Below, in pieces: positions 47,582 to 56,697 of a stretch of DNA of 64,000 nucleotides. The stretch is from the NCBI RefSeq assembly GCF_011355085.1, contig NZ_VXCP01000005.1, positions 62,001-126,000 on the forward strand, written 5' to 3'. The position numbers and the translations under genes are program-made. Source of the DNA: Pseudomonas akapageensis. Its GTDB lineage: Bacteria > Pseudomonadota > Gammaproteobacteria > Pseudomonadales > Pseudomonadaceae. The notes under the pieces are model-generated. The model saw only the letters and a program-made list of their open reading frames with translations. It ran no database searches and was not told where the DNA came from. Within the stretch, counting starts at the first letter, position 1; each line of letters begins with the position of its first letter.

Positions 47582-49437
47582 TGCTCTTGCGCGACCTGCG
47601 CCTGTCAGCCTGTGGTTTGCTGCTGGCCTGCCTGGCCGGTCTGGCCCATGCCGCACCGCAACACGCCGTCACCCTGTACAACGAAGCCCCGAAGTATCCC
47701 GCCGACTTCACGCACTTCGACTACGTCAATCCCGACGCACCGAAGGGCGGCACCTTCCGCCAGGCCGGATTCGGCGGCTTCGACAGCCTCAACCCGTTCA
47801 TCAACAAGGGCGTGCCGGCCGACGACATCGGCCTGATCTACGACACCCTGACCCGCCAGAGCCTGGATGAGCCCTTCACCGAATACGGCCTGGTGGCCGC
47901 CGGGATCGAAAAAGCCCCGGACAACAGCTGGGTGCGTTTCTACCTGCGTCCCGAGGCGAGCTTTCACGACGGCCACCCCATACGCGCCGATGATGTGGTA
48001 TTCAGCTTCCAGACCCTGATGAAAAACGGCGCACCGCTGTACCGCGGCTACTACGCTGACGTCGACGAAGTGGTGGCCGAGGACCCGTTGCGGGTGCTGT
48101 TCAAGTTCAAGCACAGCAACAACCGTGAGCTGCCGTTGATCCTGGGGCAGCTGCCGGTCCTGCCCAAGCACTGGTGGGAAAGCCGTGATTTCAGCAAGGG
48201 CAACCTGGAAATTCCGCTGGGCAGCGGCCCCTACAAGGTCACCTCGGTCAAGGCCGGTCGCTCGGTCCGCTATGAGCGGGTCAAGGACTATTGGGGCAAG
48301 GACCTGCCGATCAATCGCGGCTTCTACAACTTCGATGTCATGACCACCGATTACTTTCGCGACAATACCGTGGCCCTGGAAGCGCTCAAGGCCGGGCAGT
48401 TCGATTACTGGCTGGAAATGAGCGCGAAGAACTGGGCGAACGCCTATGACACCCCGGCCGTACGCGAAGGCCGGCTGATACGCGAGCAGATCGCCAATGG
48501 CAACCCGACCGGCATGCAAGGCTTCGTCTTCAACCTGCGCCGCCCGGTGTTCCAGGATGTGCGGGTGCGCGAGGCCTTGAGCCTGCTGCTGGATTTCGAA
48601 TGGACCAACAAGCAGCTGTTCAGCGGCGCCTATACCCGTACCAGCAGCTATTTCGAGAACTCGGAGATGGCGGCCAGCGGGTTGCCGGACAAGGATGAAT
48701 TGAAGATTCTCGAGCCCTTGCGCGGCAAGATTCCGGCGCAAGTGTTCGAAAAGCCCTTCGAGAACCCGGTCACCGATGGCAGCGGCATGATCCGCGCCCA
48801 GCAACGCAAGGCCTATCAGTTGCTGCAGGAAGCCGGTTGGCGCATCGTCGACGACAAGATGGTCGACGCCCAGGGCAAACCTGTTTCGATCGAGTTTCTG
48901 CTGGCCCAGCCCGAGTTCGAGCGGGTACTGCTGCCGTTCAAGCGCAACCTTTCGGACCTCGGCATCGACCTGGTGATTCGCCGCGTGGACGTCTCCCAGT
49001 ACATCAACCGCCTGCGTTCCCGGGATTTCGACATGATCGTCGGCAGCTTCCCGCAGTCCAACTCCCCAGGTAACGAACAACGCGAATTCTGGCAATCGTC
49101 CAGCGCCGACAACCCCGGCAGCCGCAATTACATCGGCCTGCGCGATCCAGCCATCGACAGCCTGGTCGAGAGCCTGATCAATGCCGATTCGCGGCAGGAC
49201 CTGATAGCCCATGCGCGTGCCCTGGATCGCGTTCTGCTCTCGGGCTATTACCTGATCCCCAACTGGCACATCAAGACCTGGCGCGTGGCCTTCTGGGACC
49301 ATATCGGCCATCCAAAGGTCGCGCCCAAATACGACGTAGGTATCAATACCTGGTGGATAAAGCCCGATGCCAAGCCTGCCGTGATACCCGAATCTGCACC
49401 TGCAGAACAAGCCGAGTCCGCGAGCATGGAGCAATAA
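47578..49437 (+). CDS. Peptide ABC transporter substrate-binding protein 2 (YejA/SBP family 5)
   Basis: 619 residues with signal peptide ([17 protein letters not shown]) followed by [20 protein letters not shown], nearly the same opening as protein 1. It has the SBP_bac_5 layout. The C-terminus carries a low-complexity tail rich in proline and glutamate. Two tandem binding proteins before one permease pair suggest a wider substrate range. Either could be the true YejA equivalent. Its start overlaps the previous stop codon. Confidence 0.9.
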   Translation: MMLLRDLRLSACGLLLACLAGLAHAAPQHAVTLYNEAPKYPADFTHFDYVNPDAPKGGTFRQAGFGGFDSLNPFINKGVPADDIGLIYDTLTRQSLDEPFTEYGLVAAGIEKAPDNSWVRFYLRPEASFHDGHPIRADDVVFSFQTLMKNGAPLYRGYYADVDEVVAEDPLRVLFKFKHSNNRELPLILGQLPVLPKHWWESRDFSKGNLEIPLGSGPYKVTSVKAGRSVRYERVKDYWGKDLPINRGFYNFDVMTTDYFRDNTVALEALKAGQFDYWLEMSAKNWANAYDTPAVREGRLIREQIANGNPTGMQGFVFNLRRPVFQDVRVREALSLLLDFEWTNKQLFSGAYTRTSSYFENSEMAASGLPDKDELKILEPLRGKIPAQVFEKPFENPVTDGSGMIRAQQRKAYQLLQEAGWRIVDDKMVDAQGKPVSIEFLLAQPEFERVLLPFKRNLSDLGIDLVIRRVDVSQYINRLRSRDFDMIVGSFPQSNSPGNEQREFWQSSSADNPGSRNYIGLRDPAIDSLVESLINADSRQDLIAHARALDRVLLSGYYLIPNWHIKTWRVAFWDHIGHPKVAPKYDVGINTWWIKPDAKPAVIPESAPAEQAESASMEQ

Positions 49438-49438
49438 G

Positions 49439-50512
49439 ATGCTGGCATACATACTCCGGCGACTGCTGCTGATCATACCGACGCTGTTCGGCATCCTGAT
49501 CATCAACTTCCTGATCATCCAGGCCGCGCCCGGCGGCCCCGTGGAACAGGCGATCGCCAAGCTTGAGGGCTTCGAAGGCGCCACCAGCCGGATCGCCGGC
49601 GGCGGTGCCGAAGTCTCGGTAGCCGGTTCCGCCTATCGCGGTGCCCAAGGCCTGGACCCGGCCCTGGTCAAGGAAATCGAACGCATGTACGGTTTCGACA
49701 AGTCGGCCCCCGAGCGCTTGTGGATCATGATCAAGAACTACGCCAGCCTGGATTTCGGCGACAGTTTCTTTCGCGATGCCAAGGTCATCGACCTGATCAT
49801 CGAGAAAATGCCGGTGTCGATTTCCCTGGGGTTGTGGAGCACCCTGATCATGTACCTGGTGTCGATCCCCCTGGGAATCGCCAAGGCCACCCGGCATGGC
49901 AGCCATTTCGACGTCTGGACCAGTTCGGCGATCATCGTCGGCTACGCCATCCCGGCCTTCCTGTTCGCCATCCTGTTGATCGTGGTGTTTGCCGGCGGCA
50001 GCTACTTCGACTGGTTCCCTTTGCGCGGGCTGACGTCCAACAATTTCGACGAACTGACCCTGGGCGGCAAGATCCTCGACTACTTCTGGCACCTGGCCCT
50101 GCCGGTCACGGCGCTGGTGATCGGCAACTTCGCGACCATGACCCTGCTGACCAAAAACAGCTTCCTCGACGAAATCAACAAACAGTACGTGATCACCGCA
50201 CGGGCCAAGGGCCTCGGCAAGAACGGCGTGCTCTACGGCCACGTTTTCCGTAACGCCATGCTGCTGGTCATCGCCGGTTTTCCGTCGGCGCTCATGGGCA
50301 TTTTCTTTACCGGCTCGCTGCTGGTGGAAGTCATCTTCTCCCTCGACGGGCTGGGCCTGATGAGCTTTGAAGCCGCCATCAACCGCGACTATCCGGTGGT
50401 GTTCGGTACACTGTTCATCTTTACCCTGTTGGGCCTGGTGGTGAAACTGATCGGCGACCTGACCTACACCCTGGTCGATCCACGTATCGACTTTGCAAGC
50501 CGGGAGCATTGA
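49439..50512 (+). CDS. yejB: ABC transporter permease YejB-type
   Basis: 357 residues, six-helix permease of the binding-protein-dependent family. It opens [20 protein letters not shown] and contains the inner-membrane permease motif [22 protein letters not shown]. It forms a heterodimeric channel with the next protein. It starts one base after the preceding stop. YejABEF transports peptides and microcin C in E. coli. Confidence 0.92.
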   Translation: MLAYILRRLLLIIPTLFGILIINFLIIQAAPGGPVEQAIAKLEGFEGATSRIAGGGAEVSVAGSAYRGAQGLDPALVKEIERMYGFDKSAPERLWIMIKNYASLDFGDSFFRDAKVIDLIIEKMPVSISLGLWSTLIMYLVSIPLGIAKATRHGSHFDVWTSSAIIVGYAIPAFLFAILLIVVFAGGSYFDWFPLRGLTSNNFDELTLGGKILDYFWHLALPVTALVIGNFATMTLLTKNSFLDEINKQYVITARAKGLGKNGVLYGHVFRNAMLLVIAGFPSALMGIFFTGSLLVEVIFSLDGLGLMSFEAAINRDYPVVFGTLFIFTLLGLVVKLIGDLTYTLVDPRIDFASREH

Positions 50513-50513
50513 G

Positions 50514-51533
50514 ATGAACCTGTCCCCTCTCAATCGCCGCCGCTTCGAACTGTTCAAGGCCAACAAGCGCGGCTGGTGGTCGCTGTGGCTGTTCCTGATC
50601 CTGTTCGGTCTGAGCCTGGGCGCCGAACTGATCGCCAACGACAAGCCCCTGGCCGTGCGCTACGACGGCCAATGGTATTTCCCGGCGCTCAAGCGCTATC
50701 CGGAAACCACCTTCGGTGGCGAGTTCCCCCTCGAAGCCAATTACAAGAGCCCGTACATCCGCGAGCTGCTGGCGGCCAAGGACAGCTGGACCCTGTGGGC
50801 GCCGATCCCGTTCAGTTACCAGAGCATCAACTACGACCTGAAAGTCCCCGCCCCCGGGCCACCCTCGGCGCAAAACTGGCTGGGCACCGATGACCAGGGC
50901 CGGGATGTACTGGCCCGGGTCATCTATGGCTTTCGCATCTCGGTATTGTTCGCCCTGACCCTGACCGCGCTCAGCTCCATCATTGGCGTGATCGCCGGGG
51001 CCCTGCAGGGTTACTACGGCGGCTGGGTGGATCTGGCCGGGCAACGCTTCCTGGAGGTCTGGTCGGGTCTGCCGGTGCTGTACCTGCTGATCATTCTGGC
51101 CAGCTTCGTGCAGCCGAACTTCTGGTGGCTGCTGGGGATCATGCTGCTGTTTTCCTGGATGAGCCTGGTCGATGTGGTGCGCGCCGAGTTCCTGCGGGGG
51201 CGCAATCTGGAATATGTCCGCGCCGCGCGTGCGCTGGGCATGCAGAATGGTGCGATCATGTTCCGGCATATACTGCCCAACGCCATGGTCTCGACCATGA
51301 CGTTCATGCCGTTTATCCTCACCGGCGCGATCGGCACCCTGACCGCGCTGGACTTCCTGGGCTTCGGCCTGCCGCCGGGCGCGCCATCGCTGGGCGAACT
51401 GGTGGCACAGGGCAAATCCAACCTGCAGGCCCCCTGGCTTGGCATCAGCGCCTTTGCCGTGCTGGCCTTGATGCTGAGCCTGCTGGTGTTTATCGGCGAG
51501 TCCGCCCGCGACGCCTTCGACCCGAGGAAATAA
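50514..51533 (+). CDS. yejE: ABC transporter permease YejE-type
   Basis: 339 residues. The N-terminus has the OppC-like leader and a membrane helix (NKRGWWSLWLFLILFGLSLG), then a large periplasmic loop and the permease core with YVRAARALGMQNGAIMFRHI. It partners with YejB. The ATG at 50514 is one base after the yejB stop codon. Confidence 0.92.
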   Translation: MNLSPLNRRRFELFKANKRGWWSLWLFLILFGLSLGAELIANDKPLAVRYDGQWYFPALKRYPETTFGGEFPLEANYKSPYIRELLAAKDSWTLWAPIPFSYQSINYDLKVPAPGPPSAQNWLGTDDQGRDVLARVIYGFRISVLFALTLTALSSIIGVIAGALQGYYGGWVDLAGQRFLEVWSGLPVLYLLIILASFVQPNFWWLLGIMLLFSWMSLVDVVRAEFLRGRNLEYVRAARALGMQNGAIMFRHILPNAMVSTMTFMPFILTGAIGTLTALDFLGFGLPPGAPSLGELVAQGKSNLQAPWLGISAFAVLALMLSLLVFIGESARDAFDPRK

Positions 51534-51534
51534 C

Positions 51535-53145
51535 ATGAATCACGAAAATTTGATCGAAGTTCGTGACCTCGCCGTCGAATTCACCAGCGGCGAGCAAATA
51601 CAGCGTGTGGTCGAAGGGGTCAGTTTCGATATCCGTCGCGGCGAGACCCTGGCCCTGGTCGGCGAAAGCGGCTCGGGCAAGTCGGTGACCGCCCACTCGA
51701 TACTGCGCCTGCTGCCCTACCCGCTGGCACGGCACCCCTCCGGCACCATCAGCTACGGCAACCGCGACATGCTGACCCTGGGCGAAAGGCAGATGCGCCA
51801 CATCCGTGGCAATCGCATCGCCATGATTTTCCAGGAGCCGATGACGTCGCTGAACCCGCTGCACAATATCGAAAAGCAGATCAACGAAATTCTCACCCTG
51901 CACAAGGGGCTGCGTGGCAAGGCGGCGACCCGGCGCACCCTGGAATTGCTCGAACTGGTCGGTATTCCCGAGCCGCACAAGCGCCTCAAGGCCCTGCCCC
52001 ACGAGCTGTCCGGCGGGCAACGGCAACGGGTGATGATCGCCATGGCGCTGGCCAACGAGCCGGAGCTGTTGATCGCCGACGAGCCAACGACGGCCCTCGA
52101 TGTCACCGTGCAGTTGAAAATCCTCGAGCTGCTCAAGCAATTGCAGGCCCGCCTGGGCATGGCACTGCTACTGATCAGTCACGATTTGAACCTGGTCAAA
52201 AGAATTGCACACCGAGTATGTGTCATGCAGCGCGGTCGCATCGTCGAACAAGCGTCTTGCGAAGAACTGTTCCGTGCGCCGCAGCATCCGTACACCCAGA
52301 TCCTGCTCGGGGCCGAACCCAGCGGCAAGCCGGCCGACAACGTCGTTGGCCCGCCAGTGCTGGAAGTCGAGGACCTGCGAGTGTGGTTCCCGATCAAAAA
52401 GGGGTTGCTGCGCCGGACGGTCGATTATGTGAAAGCGGTGGACGGCATCAACTTCAGCCTGCCCCAGGGCCAGACCCTGGGCATTGTCGGCGAGAGTGGT
52501 TCGGGCAAGTCCACCCTGGGGTTGGCGATCCTGCGGCTGCTGGGCAGCCAGGGCGCCATCCGCTTTCAAGGAAAAACGCTAGACTGCCTGACGCAACAAC
52601 AGGTTCGACCGTTGCGCCGGCAGATGCAGGTGGTTTTCCAGGATCCCTACGGCAGTCTCAGCCCGCGCATGTGTGTGAGCGAGATTGTCGGCGAAGGCTT
52701 GCGTATCCATCGCATCGGCACGGAGGCCGAGCAGGAACAGGCCATTATCGCGGCGCTCAAGGAGGTAGGCCTGGATCCGGAAACCCGGCATCGCTACCCT
52801 CATGAGTTTTCCGGAGGGCAACGGCAGAGGATCGCCATTGCCCGGGCATTGGTGCTGAAACCGGCGCTGATACTGTTGGACGAGCCCACATCGGCGCTCG
52901 ACCGCACAGTGCAGCGCCAAGTGGTGGAGCTACTGCGTTCACTGCAGAAAAAGTACAACCTGACCTACTTGTTCATCAGCCATGACCTGGCTGTGGTCAA
53001 GGCGCTGAGCCACCAGTTGATGGTGGTCAAGCAAGGCAGGGTTGTCGAACAAGGTGCGGCGCAAACTGTCTTCGCCAATCCGCAACATCCATATACACAG
53101 CAGCTGCTGGAAGCCGCTTTTCTGGTTCCAACAGCTGTCGATTAA
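51535..53145 (+). CDS. yejF: ABC transporter ATP-binding protein YejF-type (double ATPase)
   Basis: 536 residues with two complete ABC ATPase domains. Each has a Walker A (GESGSGKSVTAHS and GESGSGKSTLGLA) and a signature (LSGGQRQRV and FSGGQRQRI). Both domains carry the C-terminal oligopeptide-transport extension (PYTQ/PYTQQLLEA). It powers the YejBE channel. It starts 1 base after the yejE stop and ends 18 bases before fabI. Confidence 0.94.
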   Translation: MNHENLIEVRDLAVEFTSGEQIQRVVEGVSFDIRRGETLALVGESGSGKSVTAHSILRLLPYPLARHPSGTISYGNRDMLTLGERQMRHIRGNRIAMIFQEPMTSLNPLHNIEKQINEILTLHKGLRGKAATRRTLELLELVGIPEPHKRLKALPHELSGGQRQRVMIAMALANEPELLIADEPTTALDVTVQLKILELLKQLQARLGMALLLISHDLNLVKRIAHRVCVMQRGRIVEQASCEELFRAPQHPYTQILLGAEPSGKPADNVVGPPVLEVEDLRVWFPIKKGLLRRTVDYVKAVDGINFSLPQGQTLGIVGESGSGKSTLGLAILRLLGSQGAIRFQGKTLDCLTQQQVRPLRRQMQVVFQDPYGSLSPRMCVSEIVGEGLRIHRIGTEAEQEQAIIAALKEVGLDPETRHRYPHEFSGGQRQRIAIARALVLKPALILLDEPTSALDRTVQRQVVELLRSLQKKYNLTYLFISHDLAVVKALSHQLMVVKQGRVVEQGAAQTVFANPQHPYTQQLLEAAFLVPTAVD

Positions 53146-53163
53146 CCTGAAGAGGAACAACAC

Positions 53164-53958
53164 ATGGGTTTTCTCGCCGGTAAGCGCGTACTGATCGTCG
53201 GTGTCGCCAGTAAACTGTCCATCGCATCCGGCATCGCTGCCGCCATGCATCGCGAGGGTGCAGAACTTGCCTTCACTTATCAGAACGACAAGCTCAAGGG
53301 TCGTGTCGAAGAGTTCGCGACAGGCTGGGGCTCGGGTCCGGAATTGTGCTTCCCCTGTGACGTTGCCAGCGATGAAGAAATCGCCAAGGTCTTCGAAGAA
53401 CTGAGCAAGAAGTGGGACGGCCTGGACGTGATCGTTCACTCCGTTGGCTATGCTCCGGGCGATCAGCTGGACGGCGACTTCACCGACGCCACCACCCGTG
53501 AAGGCTTCCGCATCGCTCACGACATCAGCGCCTACAGCTTCGTGGCACTGGCCAAGGCCGGTCGCGAAATGATGAAAGGCCGCAACGGCAGCCTGCTGAC
53601 CCTGTCGTACCTGGGCGCCGAGCGCACCATGCCGAACTACAACGTGATGGGCATGGCCAAGGCCAGCCTGGAAGCCGGTGTGCGTTACCTGGCCGGCAGC
53701 CTGGGCCCGGAAGGCACCCGCGTCAACGCCGTCTCGGCAGGCCCGATCCGCACCCTCGCGGCATCCGGCATCAAGAACTTCCGCAAAATGCTGGCCGCCA
53801 ACGAAGCGCAAACCCCTCTGCGCCGTAACGTGACCATCGAGGAAGTCGGCAACGCCGGCGCATTCCTCTGCTCGGACCTGGCGTCGGGCATCAGCGGCGA
53901 GATCATGTACGTGGACGGTGGTTTCAATACCACTGCCATGGGCAACATCGAAGAGTGA
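53164..53958 (+). CDS. fabI: NADH-dependent enoyl-ACP reductase
   Basis: 264 residues of the FabI short-chain dehydrogenase type. Catalytic residues are Y149, Y159 and K166 ([21 protein letters not shown]), with the NAD site at [14 protein letters not shown]. It performs the last reduction in fatty-acid elongation and is the target of triclosan. Pseudomonas usually also has FabV; that is not seen here. A ribosome site (GAGGA) precedes the ATG, and it may share a transcript with the yej operon. Confidence 0.96.
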   Translation: MGFLAGKRVLIVGVASKLSIASGIAAAMHREGAELAFTYQNDKLKGRVEEFATGWGSGPELCFPCDVASDEEIAKVFEELSKKWDGLDVIVHSVGYAPGDQLDGDFTDATTREGFRIAHDISAYSFVALAKAGREMMKGRNGSLLTLSYLGAERTMPNYNVMGMAKASLEAGVRYLAGSLGPEGTRVNAVSAGPIRTLAASGIKNFRKMLAANEAQTPLRRNVTIEEVGNAGAFLCSDLASGISGEIMYVDGGFNTTAMGNIEE

Positions 53959-53980
53959 TTGCTTCGTTTAAATGAAAAAA

Positions 53981-54001
53981 GGCCGCGATATTTTCGCGGC
54001 C
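53981..54001 (+). terminator. Intrinsic terminator after fabI
   Basis: The stem GGCCGCG pairs with CGCGGCC around a short AT loop, followed on the plus strand by TTTTT (54003-54007). The preceding A run allows use from both sides. Confidence 0.88.
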
Positions 54002-54010
54002 TTTTTGTTT

Positions 54011-54110
54011 CCTCGCTCCCACGCTCCGCGTGGGAATGCCTCTCCTGACGCTCTGCGTCCATTTGCTGCGCGTCTGCCACTGCATTCCCACGCGGAGCGT
54101 GGGAACGAGG
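54011..54110. repeat. Palindromic Pseudomonas repeat (TTCCCACGC type), copy 2
   Basis: The arm CCTCGCTCCCACGCTCCGCG (54011-54039) is inverted at 54082-54110 with one mismatch. It is closely similar to the element at 41120-41231. It lies between the convergent fabI and ppiD genes, flanked by their terminators. Confidence 0.85.
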
Positions 54111-54129
54111 AAGATACTGGCAAAAAAAA

Positions 54130-54145
54130 GGCCGCATCAGCGGCC
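54130..54145 (-). terminator. Intrinsic terminator after ppiD
   Basis: The stem GGCCGC pairs with GCGGCC (4-base loop). On the minus strand the stem is followed by an eight-base U tract (A run at 54122-54129). It lies 23 bases past the ppiD stop codon. Confidence 0.88.
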
Positions 54146-54168
54146 TTTTCTTTCAATCGCAGATCACC

Positions 54169-56040
54169 TTAGTAACGGGTGATATCCGCCTTGGCTTCCA
54201 GCTGCTTGCGGTACGCCGCGAAGTCCTGCTGGCCGGCACGCGAGGCCAGGAAGCGGCGATAAGCGCCCTTCTCCTCATCGGTAGCCGCCGAGCCTTCGTT
54301 AACGCCGTTCAGGCGCAGTACCACGAAGCTGCCATCGGCCAGCGTGACGCTGCCGTAGGTTGGCTTGTCCTTGGCTTCAGGCTTGGCCATGCGGAACAGC
54401 GCCTGCAGCTCGGCCGGGTCGATACCGTCCTGGTTGCGGGTGACCGCTTCCAGCACTTTCCAGTCCTGACCGTCCTGGCTCTTGGCCAGAGCGACCTTGC
54501 CGTCGCGAAGCCCTGCTATCAGCGCCTCGCCCCTGGTCTGGACGGCTGCACTGGCGTGCTCCTTGGCCAGTTGGGTGCGGATGTTCGCAGAGACACTTTC
54601 CAGCGGCAGTTGCGCCGGTTTCAGATGCTCTTTGACGCGGATCACGACCACGGTTTCCGGATCGAGTTCGATACCCGCGCTGTTGGAGCCCTCCTCCAGC
54701 ACTTCAGGGCTGAACGCGGCCTGGATCACGGCACGATTGGCAGTGATGCCTTCGCCGCCCTCACGACCGAACGCCGGTGAAGTATGCACCTTCAGGTTCA
54801 GCTCCTGAGCCGGCTGCGCCAGATCCGAAGCTTCGAACGCGGAGTCTTCCAGTTGCTTGGTCGCCTCGACGAAACGCTGCTCGACCTGCTGGGTCTTCAG
54901 CTCGCGCGTCAGCTTGTCCTTCAGGCTGGCAAAGGTTGGAACCTGTGGTGCTTCCACGCCCAACAGCTTGATCAGGTGCCAGCCGTAGGGAGTCTTCACC
55001 GGAGCCGAAACCTGGTCCTTGTTCAGCGCATACAGAGCCGTTTCGAAGTCCGGATCATAGACGCCCGGGCCCGCGAAACCGAGGTCGCCGCCGTTGTTGG
55101 CAGAACCCGGGTCCTGGGAGAACTCCTTGGCCAGCGTGGCGAAATCTTCGCCTTTGGCCAGGCGCTGTTGCAGCTCCTCGATTTTGGCCTTGGCCTGGGC
55201 ATCACTCATCTTGTCGTTGACTTCGATGAGGATGTGCGCCGCACGACGCTGTTCTGCCAGGCTGCCAATTTCTTTCTGGTAGCTGGCCTGCAGCTCGTCG
55301 TCATTGACCGAGACCTGATCGAAGAACGAAGACTTCTTGAGCTCCAGATAGTCGATCACCACCTGATCGGGGCTCATGAACTCCTTGGCGTGCTCGTCGT
55401 AGTGAGCCTTGATCTCTTCGTCAGTGACCTTGGCCAGAGCCGGGTCTGCCTTGAAGGTCAGCGAGGCGAAATCACGGGTCTGTTTCTCCAGGCGAGCGAA
55501 GGCTTCAACCTGCGCGTCGGTGACGAAGCCACTGCCAGCCAGACCGGCACGCAGCTGGCCGATCAGCATTTCCTGAGCCAGCATCTGGCGGAATTGCATC
55601 CGGCTGTAGCCCATCTGACGGATAACCTGGTCGAAACGCTCAGGACTGAACTTGCCGTCGACCTGGAATTCCGGCGTTTGCAGGATCAATTGATCCAGCG
55701 CCTGCTCGGAGAAGGAGAATTTTGCATCCTGGGCGCCTTGCAGCAAAAGCTTGCGATCGATCAGCCCCTTCAGAGCGGCTTCGCGCAGCAGCTTTTCATC
55801 GAGCAAGGCAGGATCGAAGTCCTTGCCCAACTGCTGCATCAGCTGACGACGTTGCATGTCGACAGCCTGGCTCAGTTCGGTCTGGCTGATCGTGTCGCCA
55901 TTGACCTTGGCCGCATCCTGGCTGTGGGTGGTGGCCTTGAAGATGGCATCAAAGCCGGTCAGTGCCATCAAAACCACGATGACGCCGATGATAGTCTTGG
56001 CAATCCAACCTTGTGAATTGTCCCTGATATTCTGCAGCAT
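54169..56040 (-). CDS. ppiD: Periplasmic folding chaperone/peptidyl-prolyl isomerase
   Basis: 623 residues anchored by one N-terminal helix (IAKTIIGVIVVLMALTGFDA). A SurA_N-like chaperone region precedes a parvulin domain with the motifs AAHILIEVND and LAKEFSQDPGSANNGGDLGF, including GPGVYDPDFE. It helps outer-membrane and secreted proteins fold at the inner-membrane surface. The start at 56040 gives MLQNIRDNSQ. It is in the conserved order lon-hupB-ppiD. Confidence 0.93.
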   Translation of the reverse strand: MLQNIRDNSQGWIAKTIIGVIVVLMALTGFDAIFKATTHSQDAAKVNGDTISQTELSQAVDMQRRQLMQQLGKDFDPALLDEKLLREAALKGLIDRKLLLQGAQDAKFSFSEQALDQLILQTPEFQVDGKFSPERFDQVIRQMGYSRMQFRQMLAQEMLIGQLRAGLAGSGFVTDAQVEAFARLEKQTRDFASLTFKADPALAKVTDEEIKAHYDEHAKEFMSPDQVVIDYLELKKSSFFDQVSVNDDELQASYQKEIGSLAEQRRAAHILIEVNDKMSDAQAKAKIEELQQRLAKGEDFATLAKEFSQDPGSANNGGDLGFAGPGVYDPDFETALYALNKDQVSAPVKTPYGWHLIKLLGVEAPQVPTFASLKDKLTRELKTQQVEQRFVEATKQLEDSAFEASDLAQPAQELNLKVHTSPAFGREGGEGITANRAVIQAAFSPEVLEEGSNSAGIELDPETVVVIRVKEHLKPAQLPLESVSANIRTQLAKEHASAAVQTRGEALIAGLRDGKVALAKSQDGQDWKVLEAVTRNQDGIDPAELQALFRMAKPEAKDKPTYGSVTLADGSFVVLRLNGVNEGSAATDEEKGAYRRFLASRAGQQDFAAYRKQLEAKADITRY

Positions 56041-56106
56041 GCGTCCCCCGAAAACGGTCGTACTGATTAAGCAACCGCGGAGAGTGGGTGGAATCCGGAT
56101 AGAAGA

Positions 56107-56130
56107 AAGGCGCATCCATGGATGCGCCTT
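56107..56130 (-). terminator. Perfect 24-bp palindrome upstream of ppiD
   Basis: AAGGCGCATCC pairs with GGATGCGCCTT around AT. On the minus strand it is followed by TTCTTCT. It lies between the tRNA-like remnant and ppiD and probably ends transcripts from the hupB side. Confidence 0.7.
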
Positions 56131-56138
56131 CTCGTAAC

Positions 56139-56215
56139 TGGCGGAGCGGACGGGAGTTTGAACCCCAGACTCTCGGTGTTACAGGTCGGCATGGACCGGA
56201 CTGCACTACCGCTCC
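56139..56215 (-). pseudogene. Degenerate tRNA-Asp-like sequence
   Basis: The 77-base minus-strand sequence begins GGAGCGGTAGT and ends CCCGTCCGCTCCGCCA, identical at both ends to tRNA-Asp, with an intact 7-base-pair acceptor stem and CCA. The centre is damaged. The anticodon stem keeps only 2 of 5 pairs, the anticodon position reads GTA instead of GTC, and the T-arm has wobble pairs and a one-base shift. It sits between hupB and ppiD, a known location for tRNA genes in Pseudomonas. I read it as a decayed copy. Confidence 0.6.
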
Positions 56216-56271
56216 GCTGCCAAGCCAGGAATAAACCTGACCCGGATAAGCATAAGCCTGAAAAAGCTAAC

Positions 56272-56544
56272 TTAGTTGACAGCTTCTTTAAGTGCTTTAC
56301 CAGCTTTGAAACCTGGCTTTTTAGCCGCTGCGATTTCCAGCGTCTTGCCAGTCTGAGGGTTACGGCCTACGCGAGCAGGACGATCGGTCACAGAGAACGT
56401 ACCGAAACCAACCAGTACCACGGAGTCGCCAGCCTTCAGAGCGCCGGTGACGGATTCGATGACTGCGTCCAGCGCACGGCCAGCAACAGCTTTCGGGATG
56501 TCAGCAGATGCGGCGATAGCATCAATCAGTTCCGACTTGTTCAC
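56272..56544 (-). CDS. hupB: Nucleoid protein HU-beta
   Basis: 90 residues from the GTG at 56544, preceded by [43 protein letters not shown] and the C-terminal [15 protein letters not shown] match the HU family exactly. It bends DNA and organises the chromosome. It is downstream of lon, as in other Pseudomonas. Confidence 0.95.
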   Translation of the reverse strand: MNKSELIDAIAASADIPKAVAGRALDAVIESVTGALKAGDSVVLVGFGTFSVTDRPARVGRNPQTGKTLEIAAAKKPGFKAGKALKEAVN

Positions 56545-56697
56545 TCTAAGTCCCCTTATATCTATATTGAGTTTGTTTCTAAATGTATGTGAAAGCAAAA
56601 AAAACGTGCGCGGGTTGGCTTGCTTACACTTTATAGAGCCGCTTTATAACAAGGGCTCTAAAAAGCTGTCAAGGAAGCCCACCCAGACAAATGCGTA

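Noticed and set aside
56139..56215. Functional tRNA-Tyr from the GTA triplet
   Set aside because: It lacks the long variable arm of tRNA-Tyr, and the anticodon stem does not pair.
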